Below, piece by piece: positions 62,601-64,000 of a DNA stretch of 64,000 bases. How positions within the stretch are numbered: the stretch's first letter is position 1; every line of letters begins with the position of its first letter. The translations under genes were made by a program, and so were the position numbers. Origin of the DNA: Lanius collurio (Eukaryota > Chordata > Aves > Passeriformes > Laniidae). The stretch is taken from the NCBI GenBank assembly GCA_020086605.1, contig JACBWW010000089.1:838547-902546 (forward strand), read 5' to 3'. The notes beneath the pieces were generated by a model. That model saw only the letters and a list, made by a program, of their open reading frames with translations, had not been told where the DNA came from and did no database searches.

Positions 62601-63258
62601 TTTTTTTTTCTTAACCTGGGCTTCACCGATACCGAGTTGCTTTATCAGAACAAAGCAAGTTTTTAGAGATTGCCGTCTACTTTTAGTAGTCTGAGGAGAC
62701 ACTCAGGAGGTTGCCATTGTCCGCCGACAAAAGCACTATTCATGCCCTGGTAGCCCTGTAAAGGGGGTTTAAACACGTTTCAAAGGTTTTCACAGTTCAA
62801 GGGACTGTCCAAATCAATTGGATGTGTTTAAGTAGGCACAATTACGGGAGAAGATTAATTCAGAAGGGGCCTTCCCTTGCTGGGGGGGGGAACTGGGAAG
62901 AGGCTGCAGCATCAGTGGTGGGTGCAGTGAACCGGACGCTGATTGGAGCTGATGCCCTTCGGGGAACTGCCGGCTCTTAGGCGAGTGCAGGCACAGGGCG
63001 GGGGGGCGGCCCAGCCGCACTCCGTCTGCCTCTGACTCAGCCTCCCAGCAGCTCCTCCGGCACTGCCTGGCCCGCAGGAACCGGGCGGCAGGCGCGGCGG
63101 GGCCCTGCGCTCCGTTTAACGGCACGGCCGCGCGGCACACGCGGGGCTCCCCGCTCGTCCGTGTCCCCCTCCATTCACCCAGGCCCCCGCACCACAGCCC
63201 GGACCCCCGCCGCCACCCCGTGCCCGCAGCGGCCGTTTCCCAGAATGGGCCGTGGGGA

Positions 63259-63350
63259 GATGCTCGGAGCGGGCGCTCCCCGGTGCTGGGTTACGGGGGG
63301 ATGCTCGGAACGGGCACTGCCCGGTGCGGGGTCTCGGGGGGATGCTCGAG
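63259..63350. repeat. 41-bp minisatellite in PKM intron 1, 2.2 copies
   Basis: Unit 1 is 63,259-63,299, unit 2 is 63,300-63,340, and a 10-base third copy follows, each starting gatgctcgga or gatgctcgag. It lies about 220 bp downstream of the exon-1 donor in transcript orientation. Confidence 0.85.
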
Positions 63351-63567
63351 GAGGAGAGGACGGGACGCGGGGCCGGGGCCGCCGCCGACCACGTGCTCAG
63401 CGCCGCGAGCTCCCCGCGCGCCCCCTCCTCAACCGTCCCACAGGGCGCGCGCCCCCTCCCCGTCAGCCCCGCCTGGGGGGACCCTCTCCCGGCGGCGGAA
63501 AGACGGGGATAACGGCGGAACCAGCGCGGCCGGCCCCGCCGCTCGCTGCCCCTCAGGCCGCCGTTAC

Positions 63568-63730
63568 CTGCCGCCGCTCAGTCACGCCCCTGGCACGTCC
63601 TCTCCCTCCGAGCGCCGCCGCCGCTCTGCGCACCGCCCCCACGGCCCGCCAAGGTGATCCCGGCCGGCCGCAGCACCGCCTCCCGTGGATCCCTCCGCCG
63701 CCCGCTCCGCCGGGGGCCACAAGGGCGGGG
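63568..63730 (-). other. PKM: PKM noncoding exon 1 (donor defined, start approximate)
   Basis: The minus strand reads CTGAGCGGCGGCAG|GTAACGG, an excellent donor with GT at 63,567-63,566. Joining to the acceptor at 58,208 keeps the start codon in exon 2, as in other vertebrates. The upstream limit is estimated from the CCAAT box at 63,807. Confidence 0.65.
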
Positions 63731-63779
63731 CGCCGGGGCTACTTTCACGGGCGGACGCACAAAGCGTGAAGGGGGAGGC

Positions 63780-63789
63780 GCTGAGTCAC
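63780..63789 (-). promoter_or_regulatory. Antioxidant-response / AP-1 type element GTGACTCAGC
   Basis: The minus strand reads GTGACTCAGC, fitting RTGACnnnGC (NRF2-sMAF) and containing the AP-1 core TGACTCA. It is about 20 bp from the CCAAT box and just upstream of the estimated PKM start. Confidence 0.5.
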
Positions 63790-63890
63790 AGCACGCGCCC
63801 GGCCGGCCAATGAGGAGGCGGCGCAGGCGCCGCGCGCGCGGACGGAGAGTGGTCGCCGCTTTAAAGGGACCGCGGCCCGGCGTGATGCTC

Positions 63891-64000
63891 TTAAAGGAGC
63901 CGCAGCCCCCAACTCACACCGAGCCCTCTAATTCATCCCGACCCCGCCCAACTCACACCGCGTCCCCCCGTTCACAGTGACACCCTCAACTCACATCAAG
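63891..64000. repeat. Degenerate tandem repeat (CAACTCACAC core) running to the window edge
   Basis: The word caactcac(ac) recurs at 63,910, 63,949 and 63,987, a period of 38-39 bp. The array may continue past the window. In gene order a neighbour such as PARP6 would be expected beyond, but nothing of it is visible. Confidence 0.5.

Larger units (their letters stand above)
58208..63567 (-). other. PKM intron 1
   Basis: About 5.4 kb, no coding exon recognised. It contains several CACGTG-type motifs (58,396, 59,614, 61,995, 62,251 and 63,390), an AT-rich segment at 62,020-62,460 that looks like a possible conserved noncoding element, and a 41-bp minisatellite near the exon-1 end. Confidence 0.75.
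62930..63890 (-). promoter_or_regulatory. PKM: CpG-island promoter of PKM
   Basis: Very CpG-dense DNA surrounds the presumed PKM exon 1. It holds a CCAAT box at 63,807-63,811, an antioxidant-response-type GTGACTCAGC on the minus strand at 63,789-63,780, Sp1-type GC boxes and a CACGTG at 63,390. No TATA box is evident. The combination suits a constitutive, growth- and stress-tuned glycolytic gene. Confidence 0.8.

Noticed and set aside
63161..63769. 202-codon and 145-codon frames in the PKM CpG island
   Set aside because: Low-complexity Pro/Ala/Arg translation overlapping the PKM exon-1 donor and the 41-bp repeat; no protein resemblance.

Overview
This window is vertebrate nuclear DNA, almost certainly from a bird. 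The evidence is the interspersed repeats (CR1 LINE 3' ends carrying the typical avian signature), compact introns, GC-rich CpG-island promoters flanking AT-rich noncoding DNA, and multi-exon genes with consensus GT-AG splice sites. I cannot name the species. There is no prokaryotic, viral or CRISPR content. A 259-base run of N marks an assembly gap.

Layout. Positions 1 to about 23,900 contain no recognisable coding exon. They are AT-rich noncoding DNA with three CR1 fragments, simple repeats and three small clusters of GATA motifs. From conserved vertebrate gene order (MYO9A, SENP8, GRAMD2A, PKM) I infer that this is the first intron of MYO9A, read on the minus strand. A CpG island at about 23,900-25,480 looks like a bidirectional promoter: a strong minus-strand splice donor ends a candidate noncoding MYO9A first exon at 24,747, and plus-strand donors at 25,249 or 25,367 could end SENP8 exon 1. 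SENP8 has its whole 212-codon reading frame in one exon (29,412-30,050, plus), with poly(A) signals at 31,121 and 31,604. GRAMD2A follows on the minus strand, tail to tail with SENP8. I resolved ten coding exons between 41,301 and 34,530 that join in phase to 313 codons plus stop. Its first exon was not found and may lie in or near the gap at 43,451-43,709. PKM follows on the minus strand with its poly(A) signal at 44,060. All coding exons are present, from 58,188 (start) to 44,724 (stop), with a noncoding exon 1 in a second CpG island near 63,570-63,730.

The best-resolved biology is the PKM alternative-splicing cassette. Two 167-bp mutually exclusive exons (M1-type at 48,159-48,325 and M2-type at 47,582-47,748) lie 410 bp apart. 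Either one gives an in-frame 530-residue pyruvate kinase. The M2 exon carries the lysine of the fructose-1,6-bisphosphate site and the M1 exon has glutamate there. The splice-control motifs known from mammals, an hnRNP A1-type UAGGGC overlapping the exon-9 donor and UCUU-containing pyrimidine-rich sequence upstream of exon 9, are visible here.

The genes do not form an operon or a single pathway. SENP8 processes and removes NEDD8, GRAMD2A marks ER-plasma membrane contacts, and PKM is the last step of glycolysis. I found no convincing new biological system. The points most worth a second look are the splicing cassette, three minisatellites with a period near 40 bp at or beside the two CpG-island promoters, paired GATA motifs in the presumed MYO9A intron, and E-box/hypoxia-type motifs in PKM intron 1.
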